From: Desulfobulbaceae bacterium UBA5123 | Lineage (GTDB): Bacteria; Desulfobacterota; Desulfobulbia; Desulfobulbales; UBA5123 | DNA: 6,572 bases | Reading direction: 5' to 3' | Assembly: GCA_002415465.1 (NCBI GenBank) | Contig: DHYT01000123.1 | Location: forward strand, 1 to 6,572 | Shown here: positions 1 through 5,648 of the stretch, piece by piece | Layout of the letters: each line of letters starts with the position of its first letter | Position numbering within the stretch: position 1 is the stretch's first letter | Program-made: the position numbers and the translations under genes | The notes under the pieces: generated by a model | What the model saw: the letters and a program-made list of their open reading frames with translations, nothing else | Database searches by the model: none | Told to the model about the DNA's origin: nothing

Positions 1-918
1 GGCGGCGACGGCGGCAAGGGCGGCGATGTCATTCTCGAGGCCACCAGCCGACTCTCCTCGCTGCTGGATTTCAAGTACCGTTCCCACTTTCTGGCCGAGA
101 AAGGCAAGTCCGGTCAGGGCAAGAAGATGCATGGCCGCAAGGGCAAGGAATGCATCCTCAATGTGCCGGTGGGTTCCGTGATCAGGGATGCCGAATCCGG
201 CGAGGTGCTGGCCGACCTGGTCAACGAGGGCGATCGCTTTGTCGCCGCCAAGGGCGGCGACGGCGGTCGTGGCAACTGCCATTTCGCCACCGCCCACAAC
301 CGGGCGCCGCGGATATCCGAAAAGGGGTGGCCCGGCGAGGAGCGTTGGTTGCGGATCGAATTGAAGCTGCTGGCCGATATCGGTCTGGTCGGACTGCCCA
401 ACGCCGGCAAGTCGACCCTGCTATCCCGCCTGTCCGCCGCCAATCCCAAGGTGGCCGATTATCCCTTTACCACCCTTGAACCCCAGTTGGGCGTCCTGCA
501 GTTCGAGTACCATCCGCCCTGCATCATTGCCGATATCCCCGGCCTGATCGAGGGAGCGCATGAGGGGGCGGGGCTGGGGCATAAGTTCCTGCGGCATATC
601 GAGCGCACCAAGGTGCTGATTCACCTGGTCGATGGCTCGGCGGAGGCCGAGGAGGCGGTCCGGCAGTATCAGGTCCTCGAAAACGAACTGCGCTGCTTCA
701 ACGATGCCTTGATGGATCGTGAGCGGGTGGTTCTGTTGAACAAGATTGATCTGGTCGCGGACGCGGAAAACCTGGCAACCCTTGTCGACTGGTTCGAGTC
801 CCGGCGGGTGCGCGTGCTGACGGTATCGGCCAAGACCGGCGAGGGGCTGGGAAAATTGAAGGAATTACTGGCTGAACTGTTGGAAAAACTGGCATCGCCG
901 GCAAGTGCCGATAGTTGA
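1..918 (+). CDS. obg: GTPase Obg (CgtA/ObgE), 5'-truncated
   Basis: Obg is an essential P-loop GTPase of the TRAFAC class that associates with the large ribosomal subunit and acts in 50S maturation and stress control. The frame is open from base 1, and 305 codons are present. Comparison with the family's usual N-terminus suggests that about 35 residues are missing. Fragment residues 1 to about 120 are the glycine-rich Obg fold (GGDGGKGGD at the very start, a second GGDGGRG near residue 86). The G domain follows: G1 GLPNAGKST (131-139), switch I TTLEP, G3 DIPG (178-181) with the Obg-typical GAHEGAGLGHKFLRHIERT, G4 NKID (247-250) and G5 SAK (276-278). It ends soon after G5, so the C-terminal OCT domain of some Firmicute Obg proteins is absent, as in many proteobacterial forms. 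proB begins 36 nt downstream. Identity is secure; only the 5' end is lost. Confidence 0.97.
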   Translation, partial: GGDGGKGGDVILEATSRLSSLLDFKYRSHFLAEKGKSGQGKKMHGRKGKECILNVPVGSVIRDAESGEVLADLVNEGDRFVAAKGGDGGRGNCHFATAHNRAPRISEKGWPGEERWLRIELKLLADIGLVGLPNAGKSTLLSRLSAANPKVADYPFTTLEPQLGVLQFEYHPPCIIADIPGLIEGAHEGAGLGHKFLRHIERTKVLIHLVDGSAEAEEAVRQYQVLENELRCFNDALMDRERVVLLNKIDLVADAENLATLVDWFESRRVRVLTVSAKTGEGLGKLKELLAELLEKLASPASADS

Positions 919-954
919 TGTCATCGATTTTGCAGCGAAGAGGGTTGTGCGCAG

Positions 955-2100
955 ATGATCCCCATTGCAGAAAGTATGGAATTCAGGCGGAAACTCCTGG
1001 CGGAAGCCAAACGGGTGGTGGTCAAGGTCGGCAGCGCCGTTCTGACCTGTGAATCCGGTCTCAACCGTGACGTGCTGGCCAACCTGGCCGCTGAAATCTC
1101 CTGGTTGAAAGAGTCGGGCCGCGAGGTGATTCTGGTCAGCTCCGGGTCGGTGGCCGCCGGGCGGCGCAAGCTCGGCGTCGGGCGGCGGGCGATCAGCATG
1201 CGCGAGAAACAGGCCCTGGCGGCGGCGGGGCAGAGCAGCCTGATGCACGCCTACGAGAGCGTGTTTGCCCAGTATGACCAGAAACTGGCGCAGGTGCTGC
1301 TCACCCATGGCGATTTTTCCCACCGCCACCGCTATCTGAATGTCCGCAACACCCTCTTTACCCTCCTTGAGTGGGGGGTGCTGTCCATCATCAACGAGAA
1401 CGATACGGTTTCGGTGGATGAGCTCCGTTTCGGTGATAACGACACCCTGGGGGCCATGGTCACCAACCTGATCGAGGCGGATCTGCTGGTGATGCTCACC
1501 GACGTGGATTCCCTCTATACCGGCAACCCCTCCACCGACGCCGATGCCAGGCCGTTGCGCACGGTGCTGGAGGTGAACGAGGAGGTTGAGACCATGGCCG
1601 GCAATGTCTGCGGCCTGCTCGGCACCGGCGGGATGCGTTCCAAGATTCTGGCCGCCAAGAGCGTTTCCCTGCGTGGCGGTTGCTCCTTTATCGGTTCCGG
1701 CCGGCAGGCCGGGATCATACGCGATCTCTTTGCCGACAAGCCGGTGGGGACATTCTTTCTTCCCCAGGAAGAGAAGATGCACTCCCGAAAGCACTGGATC
1801 GCCTATACCTTGCGGCCCAAGGGGTATCTCGTTCTCGACGACGGCGCCTGCCGGGCGGTGACGGAGCAGGGCAAGAGCCTGCTTCCCTCCGGGGTCAGCG
1901 AGGTGCGCGGGGAGTTCGGGATCGGGGACCCGGTCCATTGTCTGGATAAACAGGGCCGGGCCATCGCCGCCGGGCTGGTCGGGTACGGCTCCGACGAGAT
2001 AATCAAGATTCAGGGCGCCAAGACCTGTCACATAGAAAAGATACTGGGCCATAAGGATGGCGACGAGGTGATTCACCGCGATAATCTTGTTCTTCTGTAG
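955..2100 (+). CDS. proB: Glutamate 5-kinase
   Basis: ProB phosphorylates L-glutamate with ATP to gamma-glutamyl phosphate, the first and normally proline-inhibited step of proline synthesis, in the cytoplasm. The 381-residue length is normal for the two-domain form. The amino-acid kinase domain shows VVVKVGSAV with K24, LVSSGSVAAG (60-69), INENDTV (146-152), FGDNDTLGAMV (159-169) and GTGGMRSK. From about residue 280 a C-terminal PUA domain runs to the end, where GYGSDEI and HRDNLVLL are typical. I chose ATG 955 because AAGAGGG (938-944) lies 10 nt upstream; an internal ATG at 976 also fits the family start but has a weaker ribosome-binding site. It is followed by proA, whose product takes its unstable product, so co-expression makes sense. 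A long antisense frame over this gene is a GC-rich shadow. Confidence 0.97.
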   Translation: MIPIAESMEFRRKLLAEAKRVVVKVGSAVLTCESGLNRDVLANLAAEISWLKESGREVILVSSGSVAAGRRKLGVGRRAISMREKQALAAAGQSSLMHAYESVFAQYDQKLAQVLLTHGDFSHRHRYLNVRNTLFTLLEWGVLSIINENDTVSVDELRFGDNDTLGAMVTNLIEADLLVMLTDVDSLYTGNPSTDADARPLRTVLEVNEEVETMAGNVCGLLGTGGMRSKILAAKSVSLRGGCSFIGSGRQAGIIRDLFADKPVGTFFLPQEEKMHSRKHWIAYTLRPKGYLVLDDGACRAVTEQGKSLLPSGVSEVRGEFGIGDPVHCLDKQGRAIAAGLVGYGSDEIIKIQGAKTCHIEKILGHKDGDEVIHRDNLVLL

Positions 2101-2130
2101 CCGGCCATGCGCGGCGTGCAGAGGTGGTGA

Positions 2131-2151
2131 GTCATCGCCAAACGGGATGAC
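2131..2151 (+). other. Hairpin in the proB-proA gap
   Basis: GTCATC (2131-2136) and GATGAC (2146-2151) are exactly complementary. CC (2138-2139) and GG (2144-2145) can extend the stem inward past a bulged G, leaving an AAAC loop. No T-tract follows, so it is not an intrinsic terminator. It ends about 20 nt before the proA start and just upstream of its purine-rich ribosome-binding site. It could affect mRNA processing or translation of proA, or have no function. The pairing is seen; any role is inference. Confidence 0.4.
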
Positions 2152-2170
2152 CTGAAGAGAGAGGGGAGAT

Positions 2171-3427
2171 ATGTCGGTGCAAGCAACCATTACGGAGATG
2201 GCGGTGCGGGCCAAGAAGGCCGCCCGGGTCATGGCGAGTCTGTCCAGCGAGGCCAAGAATCGGGTGTTGCTGCGGATGGCCGAGGCGCTGCAGGAACGGC
2301 AGGGGTTTATCCGGGCCGAAAACGGCAAGGATCTGGCCGCCGGCCGGGAGAAGGGGCTCTCGCCCGCCATGCTCGATCGCCTGGAGCTTTCCGACAAGGT
2401 GATGCAGGCGATGATTGCCGGGTTGCGGGAGGTTGCGGCCTTGCCCGATCCGGTGGGCGAGATCTCCGAGATGGCGAATCGGCCGAGCGGCATCACCGTT
2501 GGCCGGATGCGGGTGCCGTTGGGGGTGATCGCGATGATCTACGAATCGCGTCCCAATGTCACCGTTGATGCCGCCGCCCTCTGTCTCAAGTCCGGCAACG
2601 CCATCCTGCTGCGCGGCGGCTCCGAGGCGATCTATTCCAACCTGGCCCTGGCCAAGGTGCTGCAGGAGGTGCTGGCGGCCGAGGAGATCGATCCGGCGGC
2701 GTTGCAGGTCGTGCCGACCACCGATCGGGACGCGGTGACCTTCCTGCTGGGGCTTGAGGAGCATATCGATCTGGTCATCCCGCGCGGCGGCGAGGGGCTG
2801 ATCCGCTTTGTCGCCGCCAACTCGCGGATACCGGTCTTGAAGCACTACAAGGGCGTCTGTCATGTCTTTATCGACGCGGACGCCGATATCGACATGGGCG
2901 TCGCCGTCGTCATGAACGGCAAGACCCAGCGGCCGGGGGTCTGTAATGCCCTCGAATGCCTGCTGGTGCACAAGGATATCGCCGCCTCTTTCCTGCCCAA
3001 GGCGGCGGCGGCCTTGCATGCGGCCGGGGTGGAGCTGCGCGGCTGCCCGGCGACGAAGGCGATCGTTGCCGACTGCGTTCCCGCCGGCGAGGGGGACTGG
3101 GGGATGGAGTTCCTCGACCTGATCCTGGCGGTCAGGGTGGTGGATGACATGGATGCGGCCATGGACCACATCGCCCGCTATGGCTCCCAGCATACCGAGA
3201 ATATCGTTACCGCCAACTATGCCAACGCCCAGCGCTGGCTGCGCGAGGTCGACGCCTCGGCGGTGATGGTCAACGCCTCGACGCGGTTCAACGACGGGGG
3301 GCAATTCGGTCTCGGCGCCGAGATCGGCATCAGCACCACCAAGCTGCATGCATACGGCCCCATGGGCCTCAAGGAGTTGACCACCAAGAAGTTCATCGTC
3401 TACGGCAACGGTCAGGTTCGCGGTTAA
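2171..3427 (+). CDS. proA: Gamma-glutamyl phosphate reductase (glutamate-5-semialdehyde dehydrogenase)
   Basis: ProA reduces gamma-glutamyl phosphate with NADPH to glutamate-5-semialdehyde, the second step of proline synthesis; the semialdehyde cyclises spontaneously and is then reduced by ProC, which is not in this window. The 418-residue length is standard. Family signatures visible are [35 protein letters not shown], the active-site segment [10 protein letters not shown] with catalytic Cys258, and near the C-terminus [15 protein letters not shown] followed by [16 protein letters not shown] 2171 is preceded by the purine-rich GAGAGAGGGGAGAT, giving a good ribosome-binding site. The gap from proB is 70 nt with a hairpin; nadD begins 2 nt after the stop. 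No frameshift or missing key residue is seen. Confidence 0.97.
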   Translation: MSVQATITEMAVRAKKAARVMASLSSEAKNRVLLRMAEALQERQGFIRAENGKDLAAGREKGLSPAMLDRLELSDKVMQAMIAGLREVAALPDPVGEISEMANRPSGITVGRMRVPLGVIAMIYESRPNVTVDAAALCLKSGNAILLRGGSEAIYSNLALAKVLQEVLAAEEIDPAALQVVPTTDRDAVTFLLGLEEHIDLVIPRGGEGLIRFVAANSRIPVLKHYKGVCHVFIDADADIDMGVAVVMNGKTQRPGVCNALECLLVHKDIAASFLPKAAAALHAAGVELRGCPATKAIVADCVPAGEGDWGMEFLDLILAVRVVDDMDAAMDHIARYGSQHTENIVTANYANAQRWLREVDASAVMVNASTRFNDGGQFGLGAEIGISTTKLHAYGPMGLKELTTKKFIVYGNGQVRG

Positions 3428-3429
3428 CG

Positions 3430-4107
3430 GTGATGGATCTGCCGCGCGAGGTAGGTCGGCGGGTCGGGGTGTTGGGCGGCACCTTTGACCCGGTGCATAA
3501 CGGGCATCTGGCGCTGGTCGAGGCGGCATTCGCCGCGCTTTCCCTGGACAGCCTGATCTTGATCCCCGCCGCGGTTCCTCCCCATAAGCGTGTTCTGCAT
3601 ATCACGTCCTTTGCCCATCGCCTGGCCATGCTCGAGCTGGCCATCGCCGGCCGGCGCGGCTTGTATGTCACGCGTCTTGAAACGGAGCGCCCCGGTCCCT
3701 CCTATTCCGTAGACCCCCTCGCCGCGTTGCGAAACCATTACGGCCCCGCCGTCACCCTCTTTTTTCTGGTCGGCATCGACGCCTTTCTTGAGATGCAGAC
3801 CTGGAAGTCATACCGGCAGGTGCCGCAGCTGGCTGATCTGGTGGTGGTTGATCGCCCCGGCGCCCGGGTGCGGGAGCTGGATGCCGCGATCCTGAGCCGC
3901 TTCCCCGGATATGGTCCGGATCTCGCGGGAGGCTGCTGGCGCGAGACAAACGGCCCCGGGGTGATTCGTCCCCTGGTCATGGAGCCGGTCGATATATCCT
4001 CCACGGCGGTGCGAGAATTGATCGCCAGGGGCGATGAGGCGGTTACCGGTCTTCTGCCGGCGGCGGTGACGGGATACATCTCGCGGCATCGCCTCTATCG
4101 AGACTGA
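3430..4107 (+). CDS. nadD: Nicotinate-nucleotide adenylyltransferase
   Basis: NadD transfers AMP from ATP to nicotinic acid mononucleotide, giving deamido-NAD, the penultimate step of NAD synthesis. The protein has 225 residues, within the usual range. The nucleotidyltransferase signature GGTFDPVHNGH spans residues 16-26, including the HxGH catalytic motif (H23, H26). FFLVGIDAF follows mid-protein, and the second ATP-binding motif ISSTAVR spans 189-195. The start is either GTG 3430 or the adjacent ATG 3433. Neither has a clear Shine-Dalgarno sequence, and the gene begins 2 nt after the proA stop, so translation is probably coupled to proA. In related genomes rsfS often follows nadD; here a 350-nt non-coding stretch follows instead. 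The proline and NAD genes share no pathway; the grouping is a conserved housekeeping neighbourhood. Confidence 0.95.
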   Translation: MMDLPREVGRRVGVLGGTFDPVHNGHLALVEAAFAALSLDSLILIPAAVPPHKRVLHITSFAHRLAMLELAIAGRRGLYVTRLETERPGPSYSVDPLAALRNHYGPAVTLFFLVGIDAFLEMQTWKSYRQVPQLADLVVVDRPGARVRELDAAILSRFPGYGPDLAGGCWRETNGPGVIRPLVMEPVDISSTAVRELIARGDEAVTGLLPAAVTGYISRHRLYRD

Positions 4108-4145
4108 GCCGCGGTGGCATCGCATCCCGGATATTTATTCCCTAG

Positions 4146-4177
4146 AGTTGTCGGTAATTTTTGTCGCGACTGTTTTT
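4146..4177 (+). terminator. Weak terminator candidate after nadD
   Basis: About 40 nt after the nadD stop, GTCG (4150-4153) can pair with CGAC (4167-4170), extended by wobble pairs through one mismatch, and a run TGTTTTTT follows at 4171-4178. The segment also contains the 8-bp palindrome GTCGCGAC (4163-4170). The hairpin is weak, but the T-run and the operon end make a terminator plausible. The palindrome could instead be a protein-binding site. Confidence 0.3.
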
Positions 4178-4210
4178 TACTCTTGTCCTCTTTGAAAAAT
4201 TCGAAGATAA

Positions 4211-4250
4211 TTCTTTATCTTGTTAAGAATTCGGTATAAACTAATACGCT
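4211..4250 (+). promoter_or_regulatory. Probable promoter region of the cytochrome gene
   Basis: The sequence becomes abruptly AT-rich between about 4180 and 4247. TATAAA (4235-4240) matches a sigma-70 -10 box in 5 of 6 positions, but no good -35 lies 16-18 nt upstream. An alternative pairs TTGTTA (4220-4225) with TAATAC (4242-4247) at a 16-nt spacing. Either would start transcription near 4247-4254, giving a leader of roughly 200 nt that contains the palindrome and the folded element. The exact boxes are uncertain; the presence of a promoter here is supported by the preceding operon end and the separate terminated gene. Confidence 0.4.
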
Positions 4251-4252
4251 AG

Positions 4253-4269
4253 TGCGACAATGTGTCGCA
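4253..4269. promoter_or_regulatory. Perfect palindrome TGCGACA-ATG-TGTCGCA, operator or 5' hairpin
   Basis: Two 7-bp arms (4253-4259 and 4263-4269) are exactly inverted around ATG. The site lies at or just after the likely transcription start, where a repressor would block transcription; as RNA it would form a compact hairpin at the 5' end of the transcript. The half-site TGTCGC also occurs upstream at 4162-4167, with a related TTGTCGG at 4148-4154. A second small inverted repeat, ACTG-AAA-CAGT (4271-4281), directly follows. I cannot assign it to a known regulator. Confidence 0.5.
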
Positions 4270-4294
4270 TACTGAAACAGTGACAGATGTGGTA

Positions 4295-4398
4295 GGCTGC
4301 AAACCTCAAATTTAAGTTTTGGGGGCGAGTTGTTCATCCCATGAAGGGAAAACGCCCCTCGACTGCTGGAGAGTATCTCCACTAGGTTTGTATCAGCC
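4295..4398 (+). ncRNA. Structured 5' leader, candidate cis-regulatory RNA of unknown class
   Basis: A long-range helix closes the element: 4295-4306 (GGCTGCAAACCT) pairs with 4384-4390 (AGGTTTG) and 4394-4398 (CAGCC) through 12 Watson-Crick pairs, with TAT bulged on the 3' strand. Inside it, GGGGGC (4321-4326) pairs with GCCCCT (4354-4359) around an arm containing either TTCAT-CCC-ATGAA (4333-4345) or TCCC-ATGAA-GGGA (4337-4349). TGGAGA-GTA-TCTCCA (4367-4381) forms another hairpin, and CAAA/TTTG (4307-4310/4318-4321) a possible fourth. The element ends about 47 nt before the cytochrome ribosome-binding site. It lacks the signatures I know for c-di-GMP-I (GEMM), TPP, cobalamin, SAM, Moco, fluoride and T-box RNAs. 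Pairing is read directly; function is inference. Confidence 0.5.
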
Positions 4399-4460
4399 AT
4401 GCGATCGTTGTGATCATGTGGCTAAGAATCCAATCATTATCGTGAGGAGGATCAGTGAGT

Positions 4461-5258
4461 ATGAGTGATGACAAGACCATTGAGAATGGGGTATCCCGCC
4501 GTCAGATGTTGATCGGGACCGGTGCTTTGGCTGCCGGTGTTGCGGCGACCAGCATTGGCAAGTGGGTTGAAACCGCCCAGGCCAAGGATGGCGAGACCGA
4601 AAAATGGCCGTGGCCTTATGTCAAGCTTGATCCCCAGGAAACCGCTGAGATTGCCTACAACGAGTGGTACCGGATTTTCTGCGGTGGCGCGGTTATCAGC
4701 AGTGTTATCGGTCAGTTGCGTGAAAAGGTCGGCGGCCCCTACAAGACCTTCCCCATTGACTCCTTCGTATTCCTTGAGGGCGGTCAGGTAGGTTGGGGTA
4801 CCATCTGCGGTTCTCCCGCCGGCGCCAACATTGTCGCCAACCTGATCATCGGACCGCGTATCGCCGGCGCTCACGAAGGCCATCAGATCTCCGCCGACAA
4901 CATGGATTTCTACTCCAAGGCCGAGATGCCGGTATTCGTACCGAAGAATCCGAAGATCGACCCGAGCAAGATCGTCCATACCGTCAGCGAGTCTCCGCTG
5001 TGCCACATCTCCGTCGGCAAGTGGATGAAGGCCGCCAACCTGCCGTTGGGCAGCCCCGAGCGTAAGGATCGTTGCGCCCGCGTTGCCGCAAGTTCCGCTT
5101 ACCGCCTCGTCGAGATGCTGAACGCATGGCATGACGGCACCTACAAGCCGACCAACAGCTTCAGCTGCTCCAAGGAGAACGGCATCACCGGTCAGTTCAA
5201 CTGTACCGAGTGCCATGGCGACAAGGTACCCGAGGCGCCTGTTGCTAAAAAATCCTAA
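4461..5258 (+). CDS. Tat-exported split-Soret-like cytochrome c (C_GCAxxG_C_C family)
   Basis: This is a probable periplasmic redox protein of 265 residues. A Tat signal peptide opens it: SRRQML (12-17), a hydrophobic stretch to about residue 32, and a likely cleavage after AQA (39-41). The mature part carries the family cysteines: C74 in FCGGAV, C116 in TICGSPAG, C181 in SPLCHIS and C205 in DRCARVA, expected to bind an iron-sulfur cluster. The C-terminal tail has one c-heme motif CTECH (248-252) and an extra C236. Desulfovibrio split-Soret cytochrome c is reported as a dimer with two bis-histidine hemes per subunit; only one canonical CXXCH is visible here. ATG 4461 is 10 nt after AGGAGG (4445-4450); GTG 4455, in frame at 4 nt, is an alternative. 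Arginine codons are mostly CGT and CGC, unlike the neighbours, which suggests high expression. The physiological partner is unknown. Confidence 0.85.
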   Translation: MSDDKTIENGVSRRQMLIGTGALAAGVAATSIGKWVETAQAKDGETEKWPWPYVKLDPQETAEIAYNEWYRIFCGGAVISSVIGQLREKVGGPYKTFPIDSFVFLEGGQVGWGTICGSPAGANIVANLIIGPRIAGAHEGHQISADNMDFYSKAEMPVFVPKNPKIDPSKIVHTVSESPLCHISVGKWMKAANLPLGSPERKDRCARVAASSAYRLVEMLNAWHDGTYKPTNSFSCSKENGITGQFNCTECHGDKVPEAPVAKKS

Positions 5259-5270
5259 GGCGTGATCTGG

Positions 5271-5306
5271 CCATCGCCCGTCTGAGAGATCAGGGTCGGG
5301 CGATGG
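5271..5306 (+). other. 3'-UTR hairpin upstream of the terminator
   Basis: CCATCGCCCG (5271-5280) pairs perfectly with CGGGCGATGG (5297-5306). Inside the 16-nt loop, CTGA/TCAG (5282-5285/5290-5293) can form a smaller hairpin capped by a GAGA (GNRA-type) tetraloop. No T-tract follows, so on its own it is not an intrinsic terminator. It lies between the cytochrome stop codon and the main terminator, where such stems often protect mRNA 3' ends. A role in transcript stability is inference. Confidence 0.55.
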
Positions 5307-5327
5307 ATCCGCAGTACCATGCTGTAT

Positions 5328-5375
5328 AAAAAAATAAGCGATTGGGGGCACTGCTCCCAATCGCTTATTTTTTTT
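5328..5375. terminator. Strong bidirectional intrinsic terminator
   Basis: Positions 5328-5349 pair with 5353-5374 over 22 positions with one G-U pair and a 3-nt loop. The outer pairs are seven A against T, then TAAGCGATTGGG against its exact complement. The plus strand ends in eight T (5368-5375); the minus strand reads as a hairpin followed by a T-run too, so it can stop transcription from both sides. It lies 70 nt after the cytochrome stop codon and isolates that gene as a single transcription unit. Confidence 0.95.
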
Positions 5376-5387
5376 GGAGAACGCGGG

Positions 5388-5480
5388 ATGAAACGGTTTT
5401 ATTGGAATATGCGGATGACGCAGGGGGTGGCCGAGAAGCGACATGAGGAGATCGACAAGGGGAGGCAGGGGGAGCAATAG
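5388..5480 (+). CDS. Possible 30-residue small ORF
   Basis: ATG 5388 follows GGAGA (5376-5380) with a 7-nt spacer, a good ribosome-binding site, and the frame runs to TAG at 5478-5480. The peptide begins MKRFYWNMRM and continues as a charged, Glu/Lys/Arg-rich tail (EKRHEEIDKG), with no membrane segment or known motif. It begins only 12 nt after the T-tract of the strong terminator, so it would need either read-through or an internal promoter, and none is obvious. I do not recognise it. It may be a real small protein or a chance frame in GC-rich DNA; conservation would decide. Confidence 0.3.
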   Translation: MKRFYWNMRMTQGVAEKRHEEIDKGRQGEQ

Positions 5481-5565
5481 CGTTTGCCTTCTGCCGTCCC
5501 GATATCGTTGCCGCCGGTTCGACGGGTAAATATCTTGATTTTGACAGGATGAACGCGGTCGAAAA

Positions 5566-5574
5566 TGGTATAGA
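5566..5574 (+). promoter_or_regulatory. Extended -10 promoter candidate for the sensor gene
   Basis: TGG followed by TATAGA (5566-5574) fits an extended -10 element (TGn plus TATAAT-like box). Transcription would begin near 5581, about 68 nt before the sensor start. A consensus TTGACA lies at 5541-5546, but the 22-nt spacing is too long for a standard sigma-70 pair, so it is probably coincidental. The location after a strong terminator and before a new gene makes a promoter necessary in about this place. Confidence 0.4.
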
Positions 5575-5648
5575 GTTACTATGGAGTATGTGTTTTGCGC
5601 GGTTCGCCGTTCCGACGCGGCCGGGCATGGATTTCAAGGGAAGGCGGC

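Noticed and set aside
1..267. Repeated GGCGGCGACGGCGG at 1-14 and 254-267
   Set aside because: Both copies encode the glycine-rich GGDGG loops of the Obg fold; the DNA repeat follows from the protein.
865..2496. 543-codon open frame on the minus strand over proB and the start of proA
   Set aside because: It is antisense to the well-supported proB, has a low-complexity Gly/His/Pro/Arg-rich translation with no family motif, and arises from GC-rich codon bias.
2132..3529. 465-codon open frame on the minus strand over proA and the start of nadD
   Set aside because: Shadow of proA; the translation is Arg/His/Gly/Asp-rich without recognisable domains, and no ribosome-binding site or promoter supports it.
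4295..4330. Resemblance to a c-di-GMP-I (GEMM) riboswitch because of the string GCAAACC
   Set aside because: The tetraloop arm, the GACGCAAAGCC segment and the second GGTAGC-type stem of that class are missing, so the shared heptamer is probably chance.
4215..4400. 61-codon minus-strand frame in the intergenic region
   Set aside because: No ribosome-binding site or motif was seen, and the region is better explained by the promoter, palindrome and folded leader.
4452..5477. 341-codon minus-strand frame over the cytochrome gene
   Set aside because: It would run straight through the bidirectional terminator and is antisense to a gene with clear Tat and heme motifs.
5541..5574. Standard sigma-70 promoter made of TTGACA and TATAGA
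   Set aside because: The spacer is 22 nt, too long for a normal -35/-10 pair; only the extended -10 element is kept as a candidate.
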